DNA of 46,414 nt from an uncultured Muribaculaceae bacterium. GTDB taxonomy: Bacteria > Bacteroidota > Bacteroidia > Bacteroidales > Muribaculaceae. The notes below the pieces were generated by a model. It had not been told where the DNA came from and made no database searches. It saw only the letters and a program-made list of their open reading frames with translations. Within the stretch, counting starts at the first letter, position 1, and every line of letters begins with the position of its first letter. The DNA is taken from assembly GCA_910584365.1 (NCBI GenBank), contig CAJUAF010000021.1, positions 1-46,414 on the forward strand, in the 5' to 3' direction. Position numbers and translations under genes: made by a program. Positions 23,896-33,020 of the stretch are shown piece after piece.

Positions 23896-26800
23896 TTACT
23901 CTCCTTTGCCGCAGCAGTTCTTGTATTTTTTACCGGAACCACAGGGACAGGGATCATTACGTCCTACCTTAGGCGCGGCTTTCGCGGGCTGCGGGCGGGA
24001 AGGACGGCCTCCGGCACCGGCCATTGCGGCGCGCTGGGCGGCCTCGCCCGGCAGATTCTCCTTGGAGGTGCGGTACTGGGAGTAGTCAGTGGTGCGCGAC
24101 GTGGTTGCGGCCTGGATGTCGGGACGCTGGGCGCGGGCCGCGCGCAGACGGGCTTCGGCTTCTTCCACGGCCTTGCGTGCGGCCTCGGCCTTCTCCTCCT
24201 CAGTGGCTGTCTTGGCCTGGGCGGCCTTGCGGCGCTCGCTCTCGAGAGTGGCGGAAGCCGTGGAGGGGGTAGCGGCGGACACGGTGGGAGCCGGACGCTG
24301 GGGCACATAGATCTGACCTCTCATGAGGGCTGACAGAGCCTTCGTGTTGAGGTTGTTGAGCATATTCTCGAAGAGGTGGAACGACTCGACCTTGTAGATC
24401 ACCAGGGGATCTTTCTGCTCGTAGGACGCGTTCTGCACGCTCTGGCGCAGTTCGTCGAGTTCGCGCAGATGCTCTTTCCAGAGTTCGTCGATGGTGACAA
24501 GCAGGACACCCTTGTGCCATTCCTTGACGATGGCCTTGCAGCCCGTATTGTAAGCCTCGGTAATGTCCACGCCGAGGTTGAAGATACGCTTGCTGTCGGT
24601 CATCGGCACCATGATCTTACCTTTGGCGCCACGGTTCTCGACCCAGTCCTTGACAACGGGCATGGCCATCTCCACGATGCGTTCGCTGCGGCGGTCGAGG
24701 TTCTCGTTGGCAGCCTTGACAAGGCGTTCCACTTTCTCTTCCTTGCTCATGGAGATGAATTCCTTCTCGGTGAAAGGAGGTTCGATGGTGAGGATACGCA
24801 TCAGCTCGAGCGACAGTTCGTCATAGTCGGTCGGCTGGTCATAGCTTACGACAAGGTTTTCCACCAGGTCGTAGATCATGTTGGCGATGTCGATGCCGAC
24901 GCGCTCGCCCAGCAACGCATGATGACGGCGGTTATAGATATAAGTACGCTGCTTGTTCATGACGTCGTCATACTCCAGCAGACGTTTGCGGATACCGAAG
25001 TTGTTCTCCTCGACACGCTTCTGAGCGTTCTCGATGGCTTTTGTGACCATGTGGCTCTCGATCATCTCGCCCTCTTTGAGGCCGAGGGTGTCGAGCATCT
25101 TCATTACGCGGTCAGTGGCGAACAGACGCATCAGCTGGTCTTCGAACGACACGTAGAACACCGACGAACCGGGGTCCCCCTGGCGGCCGGAACGGCCGCG
25201 CAGCTGGCGGTCGACGCGGCGGCTCTCATGACGTTCGGTACCGATGATGGCCAGACCTCCGGCTTCCTTGACCTCGGGAGTGAGCTTGATGTCGGTACCT
25301 CGGCCGGCCATGTTGGTGGCGATGGTGACGGTCCCGGCGCGTCCGGCAAGGGCTACGACCTGGGCTTCCTTCTGGTGGAGCTTGGCGTTGAGGACCTGAC
25401 AGTCGATCTTGCGCATATCGAGCATACGCTTGAGAAGCTCGGAGATTTCCACCGAGGTTGTGCCGACAAGCACGGGACGGCCGGCGTCGCGCAGACGCAC
25501 GATTTCGTCGATGACGGCGGCGTATTTCTCTTTCTTGGTCTTGTAGACGCGGTCCTCCAGGTCGAGACGCGCCACGGGGCGGTTCGTCGGGATGGTGACC
25601 ACATCCAGTTTGTAGATGTCCCAAAGCTCACCGGCCTCTGTCTCGGCCGTACCGGTCATACCGGCCAGCTTGTGGTACATACGGAAGTAGTTCTGAAGTG
25701 TGATAGTGGCGAAAGTCTGGGTGGCGGCCTCTACCTTGACGCCCTCCTTCGCCTCGATGGCCTGATGGAGACCATCGCTGTAACGGCGTCCCTCCATGAT
25801 TCGGCCGGTCTGCTCGTCGACAATCTTGATTTTTCCGTCGTCGATCACATATTCATTGTCTTTCTCGAAGAGAGTGTAAGCCTTGAGAAGCTGGGTGACG
25901 GTGTGGACGCGCTCTGACTTTACGGCGTAATCGGCCATCGCCTCGTCCTTGAGCTGCTGCCGCTCGGAAAGGTCGGCCACGTGTTCCAGCTCCGACAGGC
26001 GGGCGGCGATATCGGGGAGAACGAAGAACTGGGGGTCCTGGTTGCGGTCGGTCAGCACGTCGAAACCCTTGTCGGTCAGCTCTACCGAACGGTTCTTCTC
26101 GTCGATTACGAAATATAGGGGATCGGTCACCTTGGGCATCTCGCGGGAATTGTCCTGGAGATAGTAGGCCTCGGTCTTGAGCAGGGCGTTCTTCATGCCC
26201 TCTTCGCTGAGGAACTTGATGAGCGGACCATACTTGGGAAGACCCTTGAAAGCACGGAACAGGAGCAGTTCACCCTCCTTACGCACCTCCTTGTCCTCGG
26301 AAACAATCTTCTGCTTGGCCTCGGCGAGAATCGAGGTGACCAGTTTGCGCTGGGCCTGGAATACCTTCTCGACGTTGGGCTTGTATTCATTGAACATCTG
26401 GTCATCCCCTTTGGGAACAGGACCGGAGATAATCAGAGGGGTACGGGCATCGTCGATAAGCACGGAGTCGACCTCGTCGACAATCGCATAATAGTGCTTG
26501 CGCTGCACCATATCCTCGGGGGCCATGGCCATATTGTCACGGAGGTAATCGAAGCCGAACTCATTGTTCGTACCGAAAGTGATGTCACATTCGTAAGCCT
26601 TGCGGCGTGCGGCGGTGTTGGGGCGGTGCTTGTCGATGCAGTCCACCGTGGAGCCGTGGAACATATAGAGCGGACCCATCCATTCGGAGTCACGCTTCGA
26701 CAGGTAGTCGTTGACCGTAACGACGTGGACACCCCTCTTCGACAGGGAGCGGAGGAATACCGGGAGGGTAGCCACCAGGGTCTTACCTTCACCGGTCGCC

Positions 26801-27372
26801 ATTTCGGCAATCTTGCCGGAGTGGAGAACCACACCGCCGATAAGCTGCACGTCATAGTGGACCATGTCCCAGGTGATTTCGTTTCCTCCGGCCATCCACT
26901 TGTTTTTCCAGATGGCCTTGTCTCCGTCGATCGTGACGAATTCGCGTCCCTCGACGGCCAGACGGCGGTCAAGGTCGGTGGCGGTCACCTCGATGGTCTC
27001 GTTGGCTGCGAAGCGTGCCGCGGTCTCGCGCATGGTGGCGAAGACAACGGGAAGATGCTCGTTGAGCTTGTCTTCCAGCGTGTCGAGGATGTTCTTCTCA
27101 TGCTTGTCGATTTCGTCCCAGAGGGGCTGACGCTCGTCGAAGGGAAGTTCCTCGATTTTAGCCTTGAGTTCGCTTACGGCGTCCTCGTCGGTCTTTATGG
27201 CGGCGGCGATGTCGGCGCGGACAGTGTCGATTTTGCCGCGGAGTTCATCGTTGGAGAGGTCCTTGAGTGTGGGGCCGATAGCGTTTATCTTATCGATTGT
27301 GGGCTTGATTTCCTTGAGGTCGCGCTGCGACTTGTTGCCGAAAATCTTGCTCAGGAAAGTTGTCAGTGACAT
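23896..27372 (-). CDS. secA: Preprotein translocase ATPase SecA
   Basis: 1158 residues, within the long SecA size usual in Bacteroidetes. The motor is complete: Walker A GEGKT (194-198), the DEVDS box with Asp299, QxxGRxGRQGDPGSS (motif VI), the preprotein cross-linking region, and the helical wing and scaffold. The C-terminus has a long Ala/Arg/Glu-rich linker and the SecB/lipid-binding zinc finger CPCGSGKKYKNCC. Insertions of about 100-150 residues relative to E. coli SecA lie in the first nucleotide domain and around 330-480. It powers export through SecYEG. It lies 81 nt after the phosphatase-like gene and 39 nt before the coiled-coil gene. Confidence 0.97.
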   Translation of the reverse strand: MSLTTFLSKIFGNKSQRDLKEIKPTIDKINAIGPTLKDLSNDELRGKIDTVRADIAAAIKTDEDAVSELKAKIEELPFDERQPLWDEIDKHEKNILDTLEDKLNEHLPVVFATMRETAARFAANETIEVTATDLDRRLAVEGREFVTIDGDKAIWKNKWMAGGNEITWDMVHYDVQLIGGVVLHSGKIAEMATGEGKTLVATLPVFLRSLSKRGVHVVTVNDYLSKRDSEWMGPLYMFHGSTVDCIDKHRPNTAARRKAYECDITFGTNNEFGFDYLRDNMAMAPEDMVQRKHYYAIVDEVDSVLIDDARTPLIISGPVPKGDDQMFNEYKPNVEKVFQAQRKLVTSILAEAKQKIVSEDKEVRKEGELLLFRAFKGLPKYGPLIKFLSEEGMKNALLKTEAYYLQDNSREMPKVTDPLYFVIDEKNRSVELTDKGFDVLTDRNQDPQFFVLPDIAARLSELEHVADLSERQQLKDEAMADYAVKSERVHTVTQLLKAYTLFEKDNEYVIDDGKIKIVDEQTGRIMEGRRYSDGLHQAIEAKEGVKVEAATQTFATITLQNYFRMYHKLAGMTGTAETEAGELWDIYKLDVVTIPTNRPVARLDLEDRVYKTKKEKYAAVIDEIVRLRDAGRPVLVGTTSVEISELLKRMLDMRKIDCQVLNAKLHQKEAQVVALAGRAGTVTIATNMAGRGTDIKLTPEVKEAGGLAIIGTERHESRRVDRQLRGRSGRQGDPGSSVFYVSFEDQLMRLFATDRVMKMLDTLGLKEGEMIESHMVTKAIENAQKRVEENNFGIRKRLLEYDDVMNKQRTYIYNRRHHALLGERVGIDIANMIYDLVENLVVSYDQPTDYDELSLELMRILTIEPPFTEKEFISMSKEEKVERLVKAANENLDRRSERIVEMAMPVVKDWVENRGAKGKIMVPMTDSKRIFNLGVDITEAYNTGCKAIVKEWHKGVLLVTIDELWKEHLRELDELRQSVQNASYEQKDPLVIYKVESFHLFENMLNNLNTKALSALMRGQIYVPQRPAPTVSAATPSTASATLESERRKAAQAKTATEEEKAEAARKAVEEAEARLRAARAQRPDIQAATTSRTTDYSQYRTSKENLPGEAAQRAAMAGAGGRPSRPQPAKAAPKVGRNDPCPCGSGKKYKNCCGKGE

Positions 27373-27453
27373 ATTGTGTAGGTGTTCTGTATTTTTTTTA
27401 TGTTGGTTATAATTATGGGGGGAGAGCGGAAATCCGGAGCCGGATGGCCGGCC

Positions 27454-29058
27454 TCACAGACGGAGCGGCGGGAGCGCCGAACCGTTGGGGGAGCGGATGC
27501 GGAGCAGACGGCAGACCGTCGGGGCAATGACGCGCGCGTCCACCGGAACGTCAATTCTGCGGGGGGCGGCCTGCGGAGCCAGGATGAACGCCGGGGCGGT
27601 GGAGGCGACTGCGCGGGTGACCGTGCGGGGAGCTTCCGTGTCGGAATCGTCGTCGATTTCCTGCCATCCCGGAGCAATCGCGATGAAGACGTCGCCGGCG
27701 GTTTCGGGAACCGTATTGCGGCGGAAAGCCTCCGGACGCTCCGATGCCTGGCGCGAGAGAACCTCGTCAATGGTCCAGGCATGGCTTACGCCGCTCATCC
27801 TTTCGAGGAATCGGGCGGCGGCTGTGCGGATTTCCTCCAGGTCTTTGCCCCGGTCCTTTATGAGTTTGTGATTCAGAAAAAGCTGACTGTCATGGTACCC
27901 CGAGACCCATTCCCCGTTGCCGTGGATGGCCATAAGATACATATTCAGGAGCGACACGGCCTTCCGGGAGGAAAATTCCCCGTAAGGAATCGCCCACTTC
28001 TCGTCGTCGCGGCGCTGACGGCGCGTCAGAGGGGTACCGGTCACGAAGACCAGGGTCTTGTCCATACCCGGGCCGGCGGCGTCAATCGCGTCGAAAATGC
28101 GCCCCAGGTCGCGGTCGAGCCTCAGATAGCTGTCCATCAGTTCGGGACGGCTGTCGGCGTCTCGCGCGTAGGGATAAGGGTTCAGCGAAAACGCCAGGGC
28201 CAGCATATCGGCTCCCTCCCTCTTTCCGAGGGACATCGAGTTGAGATAGCCCACAGCCATGCTCGCCACATCGGTGTTGGCGGCCGCCGAAGCCTTGTAG
28301 GCGCGGAAACGGTTCTTGTCGCCGCGCGGGAACGTATGCCGGAAAGGGTATGATTTTTTATATGAGGGGAGGTCGGGATAACGGTCGATAGCCATCGAGG
28401 GTACCCACTGAAGGGTATCGAGCCGGTATTCCAGCGGAGTGCGGTGGTTGATTTCCTGGGGCTTCTGGGGCAGGTCGCGGTAGAACGTGGTGGTGGCCCA
28501 TTTCCCGGTGAGGTCATTTATCCAGAAAGCGGAGTTTCCGGCATGGCCGGCCATGATGATGGCCTGGGCCGGATCGGGAGCTATGGAATAGACATACCCC
28601 AGACCGCCGGAAGCGATTCTCAGCTCGTCGGCGATGGTCGAGGCTCCGAGCGCTTTGGGCGAGAGGGTCTCGGTGGTGAAGTTCCCGATTGTCTCCGGGT
28701 CTTCCAGCGCGGGGTGGGGGCGCCGGTCGTCGCGGTTGTAGACCGTGGCGGCGCCGATACCGTTTACAGCAGGGGATGCCCCGGTGAACAACAGTGCCGT
28801 CGAGGCTGCGCCGTCGAGGGTTGTCCCGAAATCGATGTCCGAAATCGCCACCCCCTTGTCGGCGAGGCGCCGGAAACCGTTCTGGCCGAAATGCGAGCGC
28901 AGAAGTTCGAGGTAATCGTTGGAAAGACCCTCCACGACGATGCCGACGACAAGCTGCGGCCGCTGGGGCAACGGCTGTGCCGTCACCGAAACTGCTGCGG
29001 TAGCCGCGCCGATAAGCATGGCGCACAGGCGGCGGTATGTCGGGAAATTATCTGCCAC
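27454..29058 (-). CDS. PafA-like alkaline phosphatase-fold protein, probably inactive
   Basis: 534 residues if started at GTG 29058, which gives a good signal peptide (MADNFPTYRRLC..., cut after VTA); ATG 29019 would shorten it. The fold follows the PafA alkaline phosphatase: VVGIVVEGLSNDYL, TALLFTGASPAVNGI, AGHAGNSAFW, YLRLDRDLGRIFDAID, YGEFSSRKAVSLLNMYL and a C-terminal APTVCRLL. The expected catalytic and zinc ligands are changed: Asp to Glu in VVGIVVE, the nucleophile Thr position is Gly, the Lys/Arg pair is missing, and the TADHG segment reads VTGTP. It is therefore probably a periplasmic pseudoenzyme. It overlaps the DUF4105 gene by 11 nt and precedes secA. Confidence 0.8.
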   Translation of the reverse strand: MADNFPTYRRLCAMLIGAATAAVSVTAQPLPQRPQLVVGIVVEGLSNDYLELLRSHFGQNGFRRLADKGVAISDIDFGTTLDGAASTALLFTGASPAVNGIGAATVYNRDDRRPHPALEDPETIGNFTTETLSPKALGASTIADELRIASGGLGYVYSIAPDPAQAIIMAGHAGNSAFWINDLTGKWATTTFYRDLPQKPQEINHRTPLEYRLDTLQWVPSMAIDRYPDLPSYKKSYPFRHTFPRGDKNRFRAYKASAAANTDVASMAVGYLNSMSLGKREGADMLALAFSLNPYPYARDADSRPELMDSYLRLDRDLGRIFDAIDAAGPGMDKTLVFVTGTPLTRRQRRDDEKWAIPYGEFSSRKAVSLLNMYLMAIHGNGEWVSGYHDSQLFLNHKLIKDRGKDLEEIRTAAARFLERMSGVSHAWTIDEVLSRQASERPEAFRRNTVPETAGDVFIAIAPGWQEIDDDSDTEAPRTVTRAVASTAPAFILAPQAAPRRIDVPVDARVIAPTVCRLLRIRSPNGSALPPLRL

Positions 29059-30304
29059 GGAGGGTGAGTTTATCCTGAAGTTTACGGTTGCTGATAACCA
29101 AATATCTGGCTGACAGGAGTATATCGGCTCCAATCAGCATATAGAAAGCGTCGTTGAGCCCCTGAATTCCTAAGATTCCAATCAGCAACAGCAAAAACAA
29201 TGCCACAAAGTTACAAATTTGGTAGCAATAAACCACACGTCTGCAACTTTTTATCCATATAAAAACAGCCGGGATGGCGCAAAACGGGTTCAGCCAGAGA
29301 TAGAGCCAGTTCGGAGAGGTGGCCTCGTGGGAGCTGACGAAAATCAGGAACGTCAGCAACAGACCCGGAATCAGCGCCGCGGAATAGAACACACAGTCAT
29401 ACCAGCGGGTTATTTTCCGGCGCCTGATATCGCGGGCGACAATCAGCGCCGTCAGCAGGAGTATCAGCAGCGAGATGAAAACAGGGGTGAGGAACCACGG
29501 GGTCGGGGCCTCGGTGACCTTCTGCCCCGGAATCACAGTGGCGGTGGACCGGACAAGGTGCCGCACATTTCCCAGGGAATCCGTGTAGGAAGCATTTTCC
29601 AGGGCATGACGCAAATAGAGAGGTGAGTAAGTGCGTTCGCGCAGTGATATTTCCCGGTCCAGTCCCGAGCCGAGCGCCAGGTCGATGCCGAACTGATACC
29701 AGGGATAGTCGGCGTGGGTGTGCGACATCTCCTTGCGGAAGGTGGTCGGCGCGCCGTCGTCGGCGATACCCGTCTCTCCGTAGACGAATCCCGGAGTCCC
29801 GGCGATTGAGACAGGGGCTCCGATGGCTTTCTCTATCAGGGCGAGGGGACGTGTGGCACAGTTGTCGTAAATATAGTTGTAGCGGTAGGTGCGGTTTTCG
29901 GGACGCAGATTGTCGGTCACCATGGCTTCAAGTCTGCGGGCCTGGGCCGGAGTCAGGTCGATTATCTGCTCGGTGACGCCCCGTCCCTGGCGGCGGTATT
30001 CCTCCAGAAACATTTCGGACGGGAAAGGCCAGGCCATATAGTCTGTCTCCCCCTTGACGAAGCGGTAAAGGAAATTCGGGGAATTGAAATCGAACACTCC
30101 CCAGTTTACGATATAATCGTAGCGTCCCGGCAGTGAGAAGCGCAGCGCTGTGTGGCCGTCGAGTTCGTAGATGACCGGCCCGGGCTCCACGGTCAGCAGG
30201 GAGACCTGCGGGACGTCCGTATCCGCTGCGGCATACAGCTTTCCGGATGCTCCGACAACCAGCATGGCCGTAAGCATCAATACATTGTACAGAAATCTAC
30301 GCAA
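29048..30304 (-). CDS. DUF4105 (Lnb N-terminal-like) membrane protein
   Basis: 418 residues from TTG 30304, which yields a signal peptide MRRFLYNVLMLTAMLVVG; ATG 30277 is an alternative and TTG 30352 lies inside the -7 box. The periplasmic domain (about 35-260) has VYELDGHTALRF, NWGVFDF, FVKGETDYMAWPFP and YIYDNCATRP, matching DUF4105 with its conserved His and Cys, as in the Lnb N-terminal domain. Four or five spans follow (about 265-410). DUF4105 domains have a papain-like, possibly amidase or acyltransferase, character; the substrate is unknown. It is first in the minus-strand run that continues with the phosphatase-like gene and secA. Confidence 0.8.
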   Translation of the reverse strand: MRRFLYNVLMLTAMLVVGASGKLYAAADTDVPQVSLLTVEPGPVIYELDGHTALRFSLPGRYDYIVNWGVFDFNSPNFLYRFVKGETDYMAWPFPSEMFLEEYRRQGRGVTEQIIDLTPAQARRLEAMVTDNLRPENRTYRYNYIYDNCATRPLALIEKAIGAPVSIAGTPGFVYGETGIADDGAPTTFRKEMSHTHADYPWYQFGIDLALGSGLDREISLRERTYSPLYLRHALENASYTDSLGNVRHLVRSTATVIPGQKVTEAPTPWFLTPVFISLLILLLTALIVARDIRRRKITRWYDCVFYSAALIPGLLLTFLIFVSSHEATSPNWLYLWLNPFCAIPAVFIWIKSCRRVVYCYQICNFVALFLLLLIGILGIQGLNDAFYMLIGADILLSARYLVISNRKLQDKLTLRGR

Positions 30305-30349
30305 ATTAAAGTGACTGTTCAAAATAAGCTGATGATGATTTTGAAATTG

Positions 30350-30357
30350 CAAAGTTA
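30350..30357 (-). promoter_or_regulatory. Candidate -7 box for the DUF4105 gene
   Basis: Reads TAACTTTG on the minus strand, a full TAnnTTTG match. No clear -33 was found. If used, transcription starts near 30343, which rules out an in-frame start at 30352. Confidence 0.5.
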
Positions 30358-30409
30358 TGAAATTCCGCGGGAAATTCCTAACTTCGCGCGGAATTAAGAA
30401 TCAGAATAT

Positions 30410-31045
30410 ATGAGTCATACCGCCATACCGGACAGAGAGGAAAGAGAGCTGCCCGAATTCAACGCCATGCAGAAAGTGAAACGCCGCTTTTTCGCCATGC
30501 GTAACGGCGACCTTGCGGCCCAGATGGCCGTGCGGGGCGCCCGATACAGAATCAATTTCGGACTTAACCTTCCGCAAATCGTCGAGATTGCCCGCGATTT
30601 CCTTCCGGGGGGTGCCGAATTCGACGGACTCCAGGAGGATTTCGACATGGCCGATTTTGCCCGCCGCCTCCGCGACAACACGACCACGCGGGAAAGCCGT
30701 CTTATCGCTCCGATGCTTTTCCCTCTGGAAAAACTTACTGCCGAGGAGGCCCTTGAGTGGGCCAGATCGGCCGATGTGCCCGAGGTGGCCGATGTGCTGT
30801 GCCTGAAACTGCTGCGACACTTTCCGCAGGCCGAAGAAACGGTGGAGCGCCTTCTTGAAAGCGGCTCCACCGACATTAACCGTTACTGTGGTCTGCGTCT
30901 GATGCTGAATCTGGTCTCGGCCGGCATCTTCGACTTGGGAAAAGCCTCGCGTCTGGCCGACCAGGAGGTTATGAGGAGGTGTGCCCTGACGACTGGAGTA
31001 AGCCGTCAGATTCTCGAAGAGGTGGAATTCCTCTCGGAAACTTGA
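30410..31045 (+). CDS. Helical HEAT-repeat-like protein, AlkD-like by appearance
   Basis: 211 residues, no signal peptide or span, mostly alpha-helical. Segments such as VKRRFFAMRNGDLAAQM, INFGLNLPQIVEIARDF, TTRESRLIAPMLFPLE and DVPEVADVLCLKLLRHF follow the pattern of short antiparallel helix pairs seen in DNA alkylation-repair (AlkD) HEAT proteins and in a conserved Bacteroidales family. The TRESRLIAPMLF segment corresponds to the central AlkD W/R-rich helix in position only. A DNA repair role is possible but not shown. It stands alone, divergent from the DUF4105 gene and convergent with the PepSY gene. Confidence 0.65.
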   Translation: MSHTAIPDREERELPEFNAMQKVKRRFFAMRNGDLAAQMAVRGARYRINFGLNLPQIVEIARDFLPGGAEFDGLQEDFDMADFARRLRDNTTTRESRLIAPMLFPLEKLTAEEALEWARSADVPEVADVLCLKLLRHFPQAEETVERLLESGSTDINRYCGLRLMLNLVSAGIFDLGKASRLADQEVMRRCALTTGVSRQILEEVEFLSET

Positions 31046-31073
31046 AATCCGGTCAGTGAGGGAGATGCGTGGG

Positions 31074-31643
31074 CTATTCATCGACCACGAGGGTCAGGAC
31101 GCCCGACGGTTCGAAGGTGACGGCCTTGAAAACCGGGTCAGAAACATCAATAGTGTAGCCCGAACGGTTACGGTGTACTGCCTCCACGCTTCCCTGGAAT
31201 CCATTGTGGATAAGAAGATTGTAGAGCTTCCCGGGGACAACGGCCTTCAGCAGCGGCAGCGAGAGGGAATATCCTTCGGGAGCCTCGGTCTCGATTACGT
31301 TCCCTTTTGAGTCGAACTCGAATTCGATGCCGTCGGCAAGCTGAATATCATATTCTCCGGAAGTGAAGCGCTTCTCGCATCTCACGACCGCGTGTCCGTC
31401 GCAATACTTCTCGAGGAATTTGCGGGCTTTCGAGGGGAGGGCGTCATAGTTGACGGAACCGGCCACGACGGGTCCGATGCCTACGAATCCGGCCGGAACT
31501 TCCGGCTCGCCCGAGCGCTGAGGCTCATATTTATATTTGTTCGTTCCTTCGGCGCGGAGAGATTGCGGAAGAGTCAGACCTGCAAGGAGGAGAATCGAGA
31601 AAATGGCGGAAAATATCTTTCCTTTGGAGATTGTAGTTTTCAT
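31074..31643 (-). CDS. PepSY-like periplasmic protein
   Basis: 189 residues. A signal peptide (about 1-31, SLRA cut) precedes a short linker and two PepSY/BLIP-like repeats (about 60-120 and 130-188). The pattern is LPSKARKFLEKYCDGHAV, YDIQLADGIEFEFDSKGNV, then LYNLLIHNGFQGSVEAV, YTIDVSDP and VLTLVVDE. Such Bacteroidetes proteins (PepSY_2) are secreted, of unknown function, and resemble beta-lactamase-inhibitor folds. Monocistronic, convergent with the helical gene (28-nt gap). Confidence 0.85.
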   Translation of the reverse strand: MKTTISKGKIFSAIFSILLLAGLTLPQSLRAEGTNKYKYEPQRSGEPEVPAGFVGIGPVVAGSVNYDALPSKARKFLEKYCDGHAVVRCEKRFTSGEYDIQLADGIEFEFDSKGNVIETEAPEGYSLSLPLLKAVVPGKLYNLLIHNGFQGSVEAVHRNRSGYTIDVSDPVFKAVTFEPSGVLTLVVDE

Positions 31644-31767
31644 AACCTCTGGAATTTAGGGGTTCTTGAATATCTTTCAAAAATGAAACATCTTTGTAAC
31701 ATTAAAAGTTCTTGAAAAACTATTAAAAAACGGCGCCTGGAAAAACTTTCCCCGGCAATCGGAAGTC

Positions 31768-32061
31768 ATGAAAAAAACAGACAGAGAAATACGTACCGTA
31801 ACTGCGATGATAGCCCTTTACTGTCGTCATAAAGAGGGGAACAGAGAGCTGTGTGATGACTGTGCGTCCCTGACCCGGTATGCCGCCGGGCGTCTGCGGC
31901 GCTGCCCCTTCGGCGAGAATAAAACCGCCTGCCGCGACTGTCCGGTACATTGTTACAGTCCGGCCATGCGGGAGCGGATACGTGCGGTGATGCGTTATGC
32001 CGGCCCCAGGATGATACTGTATCATCCCGTAGCGGCGCTCAGGCATTTTTTCGGGAAATAG
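31768..32061 (+). CDS. YgbA-type nitrous-oxide-stimulated promoter family protein
   Basis: 97 residues, small and basic, with eight cysteines mostly in pairs or near pairs (YCRHK, LCDDCA, RCPFG, ACRDCPVHCYSP). The order MIALYC, HxxxxxLCxxC, YAxxRLxxCPFGExKxxCxxCPxHCY is the YgbA_NO family signature. In enterobacteria YgbA is NO-responsive and helps growth under nitrosative stress; the cysteines may hold a metal or iron-sulfur cluster. It is separated from the divergent PepSY gene by 124 nt, with a weak CATCTTTG box at 31690-31697. Convergent with the radical SAM gene. Confidence 0.88.
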   Translation: MKKTDREIRTVTAMIALYCRHKEGNRELCDDCASLTRYAAGRLRRCPFGENKTACRDCPVHCYSPAMRERIRAVMRYAGPRMILYHPVAALRHFFGK

Positions 32062-32082
32062 AGGACTTCCGGCCACCCGGCG

Positions 32083-32997
32083 TTACAGTGCGGCCAGACG
32101 GTTGTGGAGAAGATTGACGAACTGATAGTTCTTCAATTGCCAGCGGGGCGCCACAAGCAGATCCGCCGGAGCCTGCGACGTAAACCGCTCCAGGGCCGTC
32201 GAGGGGGAGAGACGGTTCATGAGTCCGACGATTTCAACACACAGATCAAGATACTCCTCCGGCGAGAATAACGGGAAGCGGTTCCCCTCATCCTCCCACT
32301 GACGGGCCATTGAGGAACCGCGGATAATCTGGAGCTGATGGAATTTCACGGTGTCGGGATGGAGGAGCGCTGTACGGCGGACTGTCTCCAGCATCATATC
32401 GCGGCTTTCTCCCGGAAGTCCCATGATAAGATGAAGTCCTACGGGAAGTCCGGCAGCTTTAGTCCGCATAACGGCATCGGCCACGGCCTCCCAGCCATGA
32501 CAGCGGTTGACGCGCCGGAGAGTTTCGTCATGAGAGCTTTCGGCTCCGAATTCCAGCATGATCCACCGGCCGGCGGCGTGGCGTTCGGCAAGTGAGTCCA
32601 GCAGGGGCTGTGGAAGACAGTCTGGGCGTGTCCCGATAATCAGTCCCTCCACCCCCGGATAGTCCAAAGCCTCGTCGTAGAGAGAAAGAATCCCGGCGAT
32701 GTCGGTGCCGTGGGTATTGGTATAGCTTTGAAAATAGGCAAGATACCGCATTGACGGGTATTTACGGGCGAAGAATTCCCGGCTGCGTGTCAGCTGAAGG
32801 GAGACGCCGTCGGCAACGCGACCGTCGTGGCTCCCGGGAGAAAAGGAGGAGTTATTGCAGTAGGCGCATCCTCCGCGCGACAGGGTGCCGTCGCGGTTCG
32901 GACACGAAAATCCGGCATCGACGGTCAGTTTCTGCATCTTGCGGCCGGGAAACTGTTCGGCCATGAAATCTGAGAACTCGCGGTAATAACGGCCCAT
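32083..32997 (-). CDS. Radical SAM protein, YhcC family (TIGR01212)
   Basis: 304 residues from the ATG at 32997; a longer frame would overlap aroC. The family signature FSCPNRDGTLSRGGCAYCNN gives the three cluster cysteines (C-x(n)-C-x2-C layout). It is followed by a TIM-barrel pattern (AYFQSYTNTHG, GLIIGTRPDCLP, LEFGAESSHDETLRRVNRCHGW, LPVGLHLIMGLPGE). It would bind a 4Fe-4S cluster and cleave SAM; YhcC has been linked to tRNA modification in some bacteria, but I cannot read a substrate. It is 23 nt after aroC on the same strand and belongs to that operon. Confidence 0.9.
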   Translation of the reverse strand: MGRYYREFSDFMAEQFPGRKMQKLTVDAGFSCPNRDGTLSRGGCAYCNNSSFSPGSHDGRVADGVSLQLTRSREFFARKYPSMRYLAYFQSYTNTHGTDIAGILSLYDEALDYPGVEGLIIGTRPDCLPQPLLDSLAERHAAGRWIMLEFGAESSHDETLRRVNRCHGWEAVADAVMRTKAAGLPVGLHLIMGLPGESRDMMLETVRRTALLHPDTVKFHQLQIIRGSSMARQWEDEGNRFPLFSPEEYLDLCVEIVGLMNRLSPSTALERFTSQAPADLLVAPRWQLKNYQFVNLLHNRLAAL

Positions 32998-33020
32998 CGT
33001 AAGTGTGGTCTGATAATGTG

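Noticed and set aside
24376..25917. 513-codon open frame on the plus strand inside secA
   Set aside because: Fully antisense to the secA gene, no start context, no recognised domain; long antisense frames are expected in GC-rich coding DNA.
27454..29058. Sequencing error or frameshift as a reason for the lost phosphatase residues
   Set aside because: The frame is continuous and the regions around each lost site still align with the family, so the changes are substitutions and not a broken frame.
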